Shown here piece after piece: positions 16,621 through 22,877 of a DNA stretch of 39,623 bases (position 1 is the first letter of the stretch; each line of letters starts with the position of its first letter). Location: the NCBI GenBank assembly GCA_021838635.1, contig JAKCDC010000024.1, positions 1 to 39,623 of the forward strand, read 5' to 3'. This DNA is from Pseudomonadota bacterium (GTDB taxonomy: Bacteria; Pseudomonadota; Gammaproteobacteria; Steroidobacterales; Steroidobacteraceae). The notes below the pieces were generated by a model, which saw only the letters and a list, made by a program, of their open reading frames with translations, had not been told where the DNA came from and searched no databases. The position numbers and the translations under genes were made by a program.

Positions 16621-17070
16621 ATGATCAAGCCTCCCCCGAAGCGGCCCTATCTGCTGCGTGCCATGCACCAGTGGATCACCGACAGTGGCTACACGCCACA
16701 CGTGATCGTCGATGCGGCGCGTGCCGGGGAGGACGTTCCTCATGCTTACGTCCAGGACGGCAAACTGGTTCTGAACCTCAGCTACACGGCTACCCAGCGC
16801 CTGAAGATCGACAATGACAGCGTCGAGTTCGATGCGCGCTTCGCCGGAGTGATCCATCACGTGCGCTTCCCGGTGTATGCAGTCATGGGGGTGTACGCGC
16901 GCGAGACCGGCGAGGGCATGATGTTCCCGGATCAGGACACCAGTCCCGCGCCGCCGGAGCCCACGACGCCGGCGCCCGGACCCGGATCGGGGCCGAAGCC
17001 CGGGTCAAAGCCCGGGCCGGGAGAAGAGGGCGGCGGCCCGAAGCGTCCGCAACTGCGCGTGGTCAAATAG
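16621..17070 (+). CDS. sspB: ClpXP protease specificity-enhancing factor SspB
   Basis: This 149-aa adaptor delivers SsrA-tagged peptides from stalled ribosomes to the ClpXP protease. The folded substrate-binding domain covers residues 1-110 (RPYLLRAMHQWITDSGYTPH; NLSYTATQRLKIDNDSVEF; ARFAGVIHHVRFPVYAVMGVYARETGEGMMFP). A ~30-residue flexible Pro/Gly linker follows, ending in the ClpX-binding tail RPQLRVVK, which matches the conserved XB motif. Length and architecture are typical. It is 12 nt downstream of sspA in a standard sspAB operon. Confidence 0.97.
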   Translation: MIKPPPKRPYLLRAMHQWITDSGYTPHVIVDAARAGEDVPHAYVQDGKLVLNLSYTATQRLKIDNDSVEFDARFAGVIHHVRFPVYAVMGVYARETGEGMMFPDQDTSPAPPEPTTPAPGPGSGPKPGSKPGPGEEGGGPKRPQLRVVK

Positions 17071-17139
17071 CCGGACGTCGGTCCATTTGAAATCGGCCGC
17101 TCAGGGCACGTACGTCCCCGGCTGACGCGTGTCCCACGA

Positions 17140-17157
17140 GCCGCGGTCCGCCGCGGC
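17140..17157 (+). terminator. Small GC hairpin downstream of sspB
   Basis: GCCGCGG (17140-17146) and CCGCGGC (17151-17157) pair around TCCG, 70 nt after the sspB stop. There is no T-tract. It may end or attenuate the sspAB transcript, or be chance in GC-rich DNA. Confidence 0.3.
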
Positions 17158-17199
17158 CTCCATGCAGCGCCTGATCCGTCTGCGAAGGGACTTAGGCCC

Positions 17200-17457
17200 A
17201 TGACCCGCACGACCCTCGCCTGCCGCGGGTTCAATCAGGACACCAGTCGCGCCAAGAAAGCCGCCGCAGAGGGGCCGGTGTTCATCACCGAGCGGGGCAA
17301 GCCTGCCCCTGTCCTGCTCTGCATCGAGGATTATCAGCGCATCACGGGCAAGCGCCGGAGCATCGCCGATGCTCGGGGTGGGCCGGCGGGTGTCGAGGAC
17401 ATTGCACTGAAGTTTCCGCGCTTCCGTGAACCCGCCCGTCCGCCCGATCTTTCCTGA
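17200..17457 (+). CDS. Type II antitoxin, Phd/YefM family
   Basis: This 85-aa protein begins MTRTTLACRGFNQDTSRAKKAAAEGPVFITERGKP..., the Phd-type DNA-binding domain with the common FNQDTSRAKKAA helix and the strand-turn FITERGKPAPVLLCIEDYQRI. The C-terminal part (ALKFPRFREPARPPDLS) is the disordered toxin-binding tail, ending in the DLS typical of partners of PIN toxins. Its TGA overlaps the ATG of the toxin gene (TGATG), the classic antitoxin-toxin coupling. The antitoxin frame is intact although the toxin is broken. It would normally autorepress its promoter and neutralise the toxin. Confidence 0.9.
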   Translation: MTRTTLACRGFNQDTSRAKKAAAEGPVFITERGKPAPVLLCIEDYQRITGKRRSIADARGGPAGVEDIALKFPRFREPARPPDLS

Positions 17458-17840
17458 TGGTTCTGCTCGACACCAACGTCGTCTGGGAGCTGCGAAAGGC
17501 GAGGACCGGCACCGCTCGTCCCAATGTCGCCGCCTGGGTTCAAACGCTCCGGGACAGTCGCTTTTCTCTCGGCCATCACCGTGCAGGAGCTGGAGACTGT
17601 CGGTTTGCAGCTCGAGCGAAAAGACCTTGCCCAGGGCGCAATCATGCGCGGCGGGCTCGATGAACAGGTCTTACCGACCTTCGCCGATCGCCTGCTGCCG
17701 GTGGATACTGCCGTTGTCCGACGCAGCGCACGCCCGCAGGGACCAGAACCCCAGCCCGAGCGGGACGGGCTGATCGCGGCCACGGCGCTGACATTCGCGC
17801 GACCGGCGTGTCCACTTTTGAATCCGTGGGATGCGCCCGA
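17457..17840 (+). pseudogene. Decayed VapC-type PIN-domain toxin (frameshift and internal loss)
   Basis: The first frame from ATG 17457 reads MVLLDTNVVWELRKAR...NVAAWVQTLRDSRF, the PIN N-terminus with the first catalytic Asp. Homology then jumps to the +1 frame as LSAITVQELETVGLQLERKDLAQGAIMR...LPVDTAVVRRS...PERDGLIAATAL. The switch lies in a run of four T (17562-17565), where one extra T explains the shift. The segment that should hold the last acidic residue (VTRN..DF type) is missing: AATALTFARPACPLLNPWDAP joins directly to the C-terminal LLNPW motif. The frame has also lost its stop and runs on toward rnpB. A PIN ribonuclease lacking these parts should be inactive. Confidence 0.88.
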
Positions 17841-17964
17841 CTCCACAGGCTGGATGCTCAAGAGATCCCCTGGAGTGCCCCTGATACGGCGTCGGGCGCG
17901 GCCCGTATCGATCTGGCGCGTGGCCCGCCGGGCGGATCGATCGAGCACCGCCCCGTCCGGATCA

Positions 17965-17993
17965 TTGCAGGCTACGGCGCATTCTGCTATTCG
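17965..17993 (+). promoter_or_regulatory. Promoter of rnpB
   Basis: TTGCAG (17965-17970), a 17-bp spacer and an extended -10 TGC-TATTCG (TATTCG at 17988-17993) place the transcription start at about 18000, where the first strand of RNase P helix P1 begins. The agreement between promoter and RNA 5' end is the main support. Confidence 0.6.
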
Positions 17994-17999
17994 GTGGGG

Positions 18000-18480
18000 T
18001 CGGGGAGCCGGCCGGGCAATCGCTGCCCCAGTCCTTTACGGGACCGGGGGGGAGGAAAGTCCGGGCTCCGGCGGATCAGGGTGCCAGGTAACGCCTGGGG
18101 GGCCGCATCGTCAGCGGGGCGCAAGCCTCGCCCGGTACGTGCTCACGGAAAGTGCAACAGAAAGTAAACCGCCCAAGACCACGCTCAGGCCGCTCGTCGG
18201 TCCGGGCGGCGGGACGGCAAGGGTGAAACGGTGCGGTAAGAGCGCACCGCGGCCTTGGCAACAAGGCTGGCACGGCAAACCCCACCTGGAGCAAGGCCAA
18301 ATAGGGAAGCAGCGGGTTGCGGCAACGCAATGCGCAGCGCTGATCCGCGCGCGCTTCCGGGTAGGCTGCTGGAGGTCCACGGCGACGTGGATCGTAGAGG
18401 AATGATTGCCCGCGCGGCGGCGTCGCAGTTTCTGCGGCGGTGTTGCGCGACAGAACCCGGCTTATAGGCCGGCTCCCCGA
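18000..18480 (+). ncRNA. rnpB: RNase P RNA, bacterial type A
   Basis: This is the catalytic RNA of RNase P, which matures tRNA 5' ends. Conserved blocks appear in order: GAGGAAAGTCCGGGCTCC, AGGGTGCCAGGTAACGCCTG, GCAACAGAAAGTAAACCGCC, GGGTGAAACGGTGCGGTAAG, GAGCAAGGCCAAATAGGG and ACAGAACCCGGCTTA. Helix P1 is a perfect 14-bp pairing of 18000-18013 with 18467-18480. P2 pairs GGGCAATC (18014-18021) with GATTGCCC (18404-18411). Compared with the 377-nt E. coli RNA it is longer, partly because a hairpin (CGCAG-TTT-CTGCG, 18424-18436) sits between P2 and the last conserved block, where the optional helix P19 occurs in other bacteria. Its 3' end is 17 nt from the convergent rsmI stop. Confidence 0.97.
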
Positions 18481-18497
18481 TTCTTCGCGCGTCGTGC

Positions 18498-19355
18498 TCA
18501 GTCCGGCTTGCGCGGCGCGTGCTGCAGGGCGAGGGCGTAGGCCGCACTGCGGCTTGCGCCGGTGAGCTGCGCGGCGAGCGCCGCGGCGCGGCCTGGTGGC
18601 AGTTCCTTCACCAGCAGTTCCACAGCGCGGCGTAGCAACGCCTGATCGACGTCGTGAGCCTCTTGCGGGGCACCCTGGACCACCACTGTCAGTTCGCCAC
18701 GGCGGAAATTTTCCTCCGCGGCCGCGCGCCGCGCCAACTCCCCAAGCGTGTCGCGGTAGAGCGTCTCATGCGCCTTGGTCAGTTCCCGCGCCACCGCGGC
18801 GCGCCGCTCGGGACCGAATACAGCGGCCAGATCCGCCAACATGTCCGCGATCCGGTGCGGTGCCTCGAAAAACACCAGCGTGCGCGGCTCGGCGGCGAGA
18901 CTCGCCAAGGTTGCGCGCCGCTCGCGCTCGCGCGCTGGCAGGAAGCCTTCGAAGCAAAAACGGCTCACCGGCAGGCCGGCACAGGCAAGTGCCGTCGTGA
19001 TCGCCGAGGGGCCGGGTATGGCCTCGACCGTGATGCCGGCCGCCGCCGCGGCGCAGACCAGCTCGTAGCCTGGATCGGACAGCAGCGGCGTGCCGGCGTC
19101 GCTGACCAGCGCCAGGTGCTCACCGGCGGCGAGCCGCGCCAGCACCTGCGGCACACGCTGAGTCTCGTTGTGCGAGTGCAGCGACAGCAGCGGGCGAGAG
19201 ATTCCGAGCGCCCCGAGCAGCGCGAGGGTGTGGCGCGTGTCCTCGGCCACGATTGCATCGGCTTGCTCGAGCGCGGCGCGGGTGCGCGCGCTGAGATCAC
19301 CGAGGTTGCCGATCGGCGTTGCCACGACCTGCAACCGCCCGTGCACCTTGGCCAC
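18498..19355 (-). CDS. rsmI: 16S rRNA (cytidine(1402)-2'-O)-methyltransferase
   Basis: This 285-aa SAM-dependent methyltransferase 2'-O-methylates C1402 in the decoding centre of 16S rRNA; RsmH (encoded at 21.7 kb) adds the N4 methyl to the same base. The GTG at 19355 is chosen because CAGGAG lies 9 nt upstream and the protein then begins VAKVHGRLQVVATPIGNLGDLSARTRAAL, the family start. Tetrapyrrole-methylase fold motifs follow: IVAEDTRHT, LVSDAGTPLLSDPGYELV and IPGPSAITTALACAGL. Length is typical. It is divergent from lpoA, as in E. coli yraL-yraM. Confidence 0.97.
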   Translation of the reverse strand: MAKVHGRLQVVATPIGNLGDLSARTRAALEQADAIVAEDTRHTLALLGALGISRPLLSLHSHNETQRVPQVLARLAAGEHLALVSDAGTPLLSDPGYELVCAAAAAGITVEAIPGPSAITTALACAGLPVSRFCFEGFLPARERERRATLASLAAEPRTLVFFEAPHRIADMLADLAAVFGPERRAAVARELTKAHETLYRDTLGELARRAAAEENFRRGELTVVVQGAPQEAHDVDQALLRRAVELLVKELPPGRAAALAAQLTGASRSAAYALALQHAPRKPD

Positions 19356-19361
19356 TATAAT
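19356..19361 (+). promoter_or_regulatory. Possible -10 box for lpoA
   Basis: A perfect TATAAT lies 74 nt before the lpoA ATG in the divergent rsmI-lpoA gap. No convincing -35 is present at 16-18 bp, so the call rests on the hexamer and position only. Confidence 0.35.
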
Positions 19362-19429
19362 CACTCCTGCGCGCCGGATCGGCGGGCGTAATCTTGGCCC
19401 GAAAAGGACCGACAGTGAAAGGGTTCTCC

Positions 19430-20668
19430 ATGCAGCGATCGATCCTGCTGGCCGCATTTGGCGCGGCCACCGCACTGCTGGGCGGTTGCGCCACGACGCC
19501 CCCGATGGCCGCCCCGCCGCCCCGCGCGGCACGGGCCCCGGCACCTCGTCGCGGTGGTCCGCGCCATGCGCAGCAGTTCGCCCCGCCGGTGCGCGCACTG
19601 GCGCAGACGCGCATCGCGCTGCTGCTGCCGCAAACCGGGCCGCTGAGCGCTGCGGCGCGCAGCGTACGCGACGGCTTCCTCAGCGCGTACTACCAGCTGC
19701 CCCCGCAGCGGCGGCCGCAGGTGCGCATCTATGACACGGCCAGTGGCACGCCGATCGCCACGCTCATCGCGCGCGCGGCGCACGCCGGGGCCAATGTGAT
19801 CGTTGGGCCGCTGCTGCGCTCGAACGTCGCGGCGGCCACGGCCGCCACCGAGCCTCGCCCGCCGATCCTGGCGCTGAATTTCCTGCCGAGCGGCATGCGT
19901 GCGCCGCCGCAGTTCATCCAGTTCGCGCTCTCCCCGACCGCCGAGGCGCGCCTGGTGGCCAAGCGCGTGCTCGCGGATGGACACCATATCGGGATCGCGA
20001 TCGTGCCGGACAATACCTGGGGGACGCGCGTGCTGGCCGCCTTCTCGCACCGCTTTGCCGCCGGCGGCGGACAGCTGCTCGCCACGACACGCATCGACCT
20101 GGCGGCGACCGATTACACCGGCCCGATCGAACGGGTGCTGCTGATCCGCCAGAGCCGTGAGCGTCTGCAGCGGCTCGAGCAGCTGCTGGGCGTGCCGCTC
20201 GCCTTCGTGCCGCGGCGCCGCGCGGACCTGCAGTTCATCTTCGCGCCGGCGCCAGCGGCCACCGAGCGGATGCTCGAGCCTCAGTTGCGTTTTTACTATG
20301 CCAACGGCGTACCGACCTATTCGACGTCCGACGCGTTCACACCGAACCCGATCGCGAACCAGGATCTCGACGGGCTGCGCTTCCTCGACATGCCGTGGAT
20401 GTTGGGCGATCCGCTCGCCAACGCGGTGCGCGCGGTGAGCGCGCGCGCCTGGCCGGCCGGCGGGCCGGATCTCGGGCGCCTGTTCGCCTTCGGCTTCGAC
20501 GCCTACCATCTCGCGGTGGCGCTGTTCGTGCACGATGTGCCGCCGAGTGAACTGAGGCTGAACGGACTAACCGGTCGGCTGCGGATTGATCGTGACGGGC
20601 GGGTGCACCGCACGCTCATCTGGGCGCGGCTGCAGGGCGGGCAGATTAAAATCTTGCCGTCGAAGTGA
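19430..20668 (+). CDS. lpoA: Penicillin-binding protein activator, LpoA/YraM-like lipoprotein (short form)
   Basis: This 412-aa outer-membrane lipoprotein starts at ATG 19430 with AAAGGG 6 nt upstream; the N-terminus MQRSILLAAFGAATALLGGC ends in a lipobox (LGGC, Cys20). A Pro/Ala/Arg linker precedes a periplasmic-binding-protein-like domain (RIALLLPQTGPLSAAARSVRDGFLSAYY... VIVGPLLRSNVAAAT... FGFDAYHLAVAL). In E. coli LpoA this domain activates PBP1A glycan crosslinking, but that protein is about 680 aa because of an N-terminal TPR domain, absent here. The yraN gene that usually follows is also absent. The family is clear; actual PBP1A activation is inferred. Confidence 0.9.
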   Translation: MQRSILLAAFGAATALLGGCATTPPMAAPPPRAARAPAPRRGGPRHAQQFAPPVRALAQTRIALLLPQTGPLSAAARSVRDGFLSAYYQLPPQRRPQVRIYDTASGTPIATLIARAAHAGANVIVGPLLRSNVAAATAATEPRPPILALNFLPSGMRAPPQFIQFALSPTAEARLVAKRVLADGHHIGIAIVPDNTWGTRVLAAFSHRFAAGGGQLLATTRIDLAATDYTGPIERVLLIRQSRERLQRLEQLLGVPLAFVPRRRADLQFIFAPAPAATERMLEPQLRFYYANGVPTYSTSDAFTPNPIANQDLDGLRFLDMPWMLGDPLANAVRAVSARAWPAGGPDLGRLFAFGFDAYHLAVALFVHDVPPSELRLNGLTGRLRIDRDGRVHRTLIWARLQGGQIKILPSK

Positions 20669-20673
20669 GGGCG

Positions 20674-20727
20674 CACGGCAGGGACCCGGCGACGCCGTTG
20701 CACGGCAGCGGCCGGCCCCTGCCGGTG
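20674..20727 (+). terminator. Long-range GC stem after lpoA (putative terminator)
   Basis: CGGCAGGG (20676-20683) pairs with CCCTGCCG (20717-20724), extendable by CAC/GTG with one bulge. It encloses a second hairpin, GCCGT-TGC-ACGGC. It begins 6 nt after the lpoA stop and has no T-tract. Confidence 0.4.
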
Positions 20728-20901
20728 GATCAAACATCGCGAACGCGTGCCGCAGAGCGTATGGCGCATAGCTAATCCACTAGGTAAGCTTCTAATCACA
20801 ACCTTCTGATTAAAAAGACGAATGATAAAAAATGGCGTGTTGGCGCACGCCGGCATTTCGACATAACTCAACGCGGATGTGACGTTTTCTCGCTAATTCA
20901 A
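20728..20901. other. AT-rich gene-free stretch upstream of the division-cluster promoter
   Basis: No gene is seen here. From about 20760 the sequence is clearly more AT-rich than the rest of the window. It contains an inverted repeat TAATCA (near 20793) / TGATTA (near 20808) followed by a run of A, and a small hairpin GCGTG-TTGGCG-CACGC near 20834-20849. It may be an UP-element or regulator-binding region for the promoter at 20902-20931; no specific protein can be named. Confidence 0.5.
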
Positions 20902-20931
20902 TTGACATAGCGCACCCGCGATTCCTATAGT
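20902..20931 (+). promoter_or_regulatory. Strong sigma-70 promoter of the division and cell-wall cluster (Pmra)
   Basis: TTGACA (20902-20907) is a perfect -35 box; 18 bp later TATAGT (20926-20931) is a near-consensus -10 box. Transcription would start around 20938, at the front of the MraZ operator repeats, which fits repression by MraZ. Confidence 0.8.
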
Positions 20932-20970
20932 GGTACGAAGTGGGACAAAGTGGGAGAGGATGGGTTAAGT
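20931..20970 (+). promoter_or_regulatory. MraZ operator: four 10-bp direct repeats
   Basis: The unit TGGGA recurs with exact 10-bp spacing: TGGTACGAAG at 20931 (degenerate), TGGGACAAAG at 20941, TGGGAGAGGA at 20951 and TGGGTTAAGT at 20961. TGGGN repeats with 10-bp period between promoter and mraZ are the known MraZ-binding site, where the ring-shaped protein autorepresses the cluster. Confidence 0.85.
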
Positions 20971-20985
20971 CCTCGCTCGGAGTCC

Positions 20986-21438
20986 ATGTTTCGCGGCGCC
21001 ACAAAAATCACCCTGGACGACAAAGGCCGGATGGTCATGCCCACCCGTTATCGGGAGCAGATCACCGAACGCGCCCAGGGAAAACTGGTGGTCACCGTGG
21101 ACCGGGACCGCTGCCTGTTGATTTATCCACTGCCTGAATGGGATCTCATCGAGTCCAAGTTGATGAGCCTGCCGACGCTGCACGCGCAGGCGCGACGCCT
21201 GCAGCGGCTGATGGTGGGCCACGCGACCGATCTGGAGCTCGACGGGCATGGACGCATCCTGCTGCCGCCGGAGCTGCGCCAGTTCGCCGGCCTCGAGCGC
21301 ATCGGGATGCTGATCGGTCAGGGCAACCGGTTCGAGTTGTGGAACGAGTCGCGCTGGGGCGAGCGGCTCGATGAGTGGTTGAAGACGGAAGAGGCCGCCA
21401 CAGACCTGCCCTCGGAGCTCGACTCGTTGTCGCTGTGA
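20986..21438 (+). CDS. mraZ: Transcriptional regulator MraZ
   Basis: This 150-aa protein starts at ATG 20986 (CGGAG upstream, N-terminus MFRGATKITLDDKGR), not at the longer upstream GTG. It contains two AbrB-like swapped-hairpin domains, each with the DxxxR signature: D12/R15 in DDKGRMVMP and D86/R90 in LDGHGRILLP. It forms a ring that binds the TGGGA repeats just upstream and represses the cluster; in E. coli, excess MraZ is toxic and is balanced by RsmH, encoded next. It is the first gene of the mraZ-ftsZ operon. Confidence 0.98.
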   Translation: MFRGATKITLDDKGRMVMPTRYREQITERAQGKLVVTVDRDRCLLIYPLPEWDLIESKLMSLPTLHAQARRLQRLMVGHATDLELDGHGRILLPPELRQFAGLERIGMLIGQGNRFELWNESRWGERLDEWLKTEEAATDLPSELDSLSL

Positions 21439-21482
21439 GGCGCCGCGTACGGGGTGCCGGCCGACGCAACGGGGGCGAAGGG

Positions 21483-21680
21483 ATGCGCACGATGGTGTGG
21501 TGGAGCGGAATCGGGTCGGCGCGGCATGCGGCAGCGGCGCAGACCCTGGGGTCGGAACGGCCGGGGGCGCGGACCGCGCTGTGGAGCGGGCGCGTGGGTT
21601 ATTCGAGGTTCAAGAGCTGGGCACGGCCCATGAGTAGAGCACTGCGGGGGGTCGTTCGCGGCCGCTTCGAGCGTGGTTGA
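21483..21680 (+). CDS. Possible small Arg/Trp-rich protein between mraZ and rsmH
   Basis: The 234-nt gap between mraZ and rsmH is unusually long for this cluster. It is covered by a frame open from before the mraZ stop to 21680. An ATG at 21483 with an upstream G-rich stretch (GGGGGCGAAGGG) would give 65 aa (MRTMVWWSGIGSARH...), strongly basic. The same frame has a GTG at 21435 overlapping the mraZ stop (GTGA). Its TGA at 21678-21680 overlaps the first codons of rsmH, so it could couple translation to rsmH, which lacks a clear ribosome site. No homology is recognised; it may be spurious, since long frames are common in GC-rich DNA. Confidence 0.25.
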   Translation: MRTMVWWSGIGSARHAAAAQTLGSERPGARTALWSGRVGYSRFKSWARPMSRALRGVVRGRFERG

Positions 21681-22599
21681 GCACATTGCGGTGCTGGCCA
21701 CCGAGGCGATCACGGCGTTGGCTCCCGAGGCGGACGGCTACTATGTCGATGCGACGTTCGGGCGAGGCGGTCATACAGCACTCTTACTCCAGGCCCTGGG
21801 TCGAGAAGGCCGCGTGCTCGCGATCGATCGGGATCCGGCGGCCATCGCCGCAGGCCGGGCGGCCTTCGCGTCCGAGGACCGCCTCACGCTGGTGCACGCA
21901 TCGTTCGCCGAACTCGCGGCACTCGTGTCGGCCCATGCGCACGGCCGCTCATGCCGCGGCATCCTGTTCGATCTCGGGGTGTCCTCGCCGCAGCTTGACG
22001 AAGCGGCGCGCGGATTCAGCTTTCGCGCCGACGGCCCTCTCGATATGCGTATGGATCCGACGCGCGGGGAAGCGGTGTCCGCATGGCTCGCGCGAGCGGG
22101 CGTTGACGAGATACTGGAAGTGATCGCGACCCTCGGTGAAGAGCGGTTTGCGCGCCGGGTCGCACAGGCGATCGTCGTGGCGCGTGAGCACGAGCCGATT
22201 GAGCGCACCGCGCAGCTGGCCGAGATCGTCGCTCGCGCCGTGCGTACCCGCGAGCCCGGCAAACATCCGGCGACGCGCACGTTCCAGGCCCTGCGCATGT
22301 ACATCAATGATGAGCTCGGCCAGATCGCCCGCGGCCTCGACGCGGCGCTGGAAGTGCTCGCTCCGGGTGGGCGTTTGGCAGTGATCAGCTTCCATTCCCT
22401 CGAAGATCGTCTGGTCAAACGATTCATCGAGCGCCACTCGCGTCCGGACCCTGCGCTCGCCGATCTGCCCGCTCTGCCGCCAGAGTTCACGCCGCGGTTG
22501 CGCCGCATCGGGCGCAAGGTCCGTGCGCAGCCGGCGGAAATCGAGCGCAACCCGCGTGCTCGCAGCGCTCTGCTGCGCGTCGCGGAGAAACTCGCATGA
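21673..22599 (+). CDS. rsmH: 16S rRNA (cytosine(1402)-N4)-methyltransferase
   Basis: This 308-aa SAM-dependent enzyme methylates N4 of C1402 in 16S rRNA, the same base modified by RsmI. Only GTG 21673 gives the expected N-terminus (VVEHIAVLATEAITALAP), just before the SAM motif YVDATFGRGGHTALLL; an in-frame stop lies upstream. Other conserved segments are FDLGVSSPQLDEAARGFSFRADGPLDMRMD, HPATRTFQALRMYINDELGQI and VISFHSLEDRLVKRF. The start lacks a good Shine-Dalgarno. It overlaps ftsL by 4 nt (ATGA). Confidence 0.97.
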   Translation: MVEHIAVLATEAITALAPEADGYYVDATFGRGGHTALLLQALGREGRVLAIDRDPAAIAAGRAAFASEDRLTLVHASFAELAALVSAHAHGRSCRGILFDLGVSSPQLDEAARGFSFRADGPLDMRMDPTRGEAVSAWLARAGVDEILEVIATLGEERFARRVAQAIVVAREHEPIERTAQLAEIVARAVRTREPGKHPATRTFQALRMYINDELGQIARGLDAALEVLAPGGRLAVISFHSLEDRLVKRFIERHSRPDPALADLPALPPEFTPRLRRIGRKVRAQPAEIERNPRARSALLRVAEKLA

Positions 22600-22877
22600 C
22601 CGTGCGGCGCACCACGTTCGCGCTTACGCTGGCCGCGCTGTGGGTCGCGGTGCTCGCCTCCGGGGTCGGCGCCGTGTATTGCCGCTACCGGGCGCGCGCG
22701 CTGTTCATCCACCTCGAGCAGCTCAGCCGTCAGCGCGACAACCTCGACATCCAGTGGGGCCAGTTGCAGCTGGAGGAGAGCGCCTGGTCGACGCACGCAC
22801 TGGTCGAGAGCGTGGCGCAGACCAAGTTGCACATGAAGATGCCCGCCCCTCAGAACATCGTGGTGGTGCGTCCGTGA
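22596..22877 (+). CDS. ftsL: Cell division protein FtsL
   Basis: This 93-aa bitopic membrane protein has a short cytosolic start, a membrane helix at about residues 8-28 (FALTLAALWVAVLASGVGAVY), then a periplasmic coiled coil (ALFIHLEQLSRQRDNLDIQWGQLQLEESAWST). It ends in the moderately conserved VAQTKLHMKMPAPQNIVVVRP. FtsL forms a trimeric subcomplex with FtsB and FtsQ that activates FtsW-FtsI. Identity rests on position between rsmH and ftsI plus architecture, since the family is poorly conserved. It overlaps both neighbours by 4 nt. Confidence 0.93.
   Translation: MTVRRTTFALTLAALWVAVLASGVGAVYCRYRARALFIHLEQLSRQRDNLDIQWGQLQLEESAWSTHALVESVAQTKLHMKMPAPQNIVVVRP

Noticed and set aside
15334-16860. 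508-aa minus-strand open frame across petC, sspA and sspB
   Set aside because: Shadow of three well-identified plus-strand genes; composition is that of reversed GC-rich codons.
17524-18405. Plus-strand frame of 293 aa running from VapC into rnpB
   Set aside because: Its first part is the frameshifted toxin; the rest is translation of the RNase P RNA gene and not a protein.
20793-20820. TAATCA/TGATTA inverted repeat as an intrinsic terminator
   Set aside because: On the plus strand it is followed by A rather than T, and it lies 125 nt past the lpoA stop; kept only as part of the AT-rich region.
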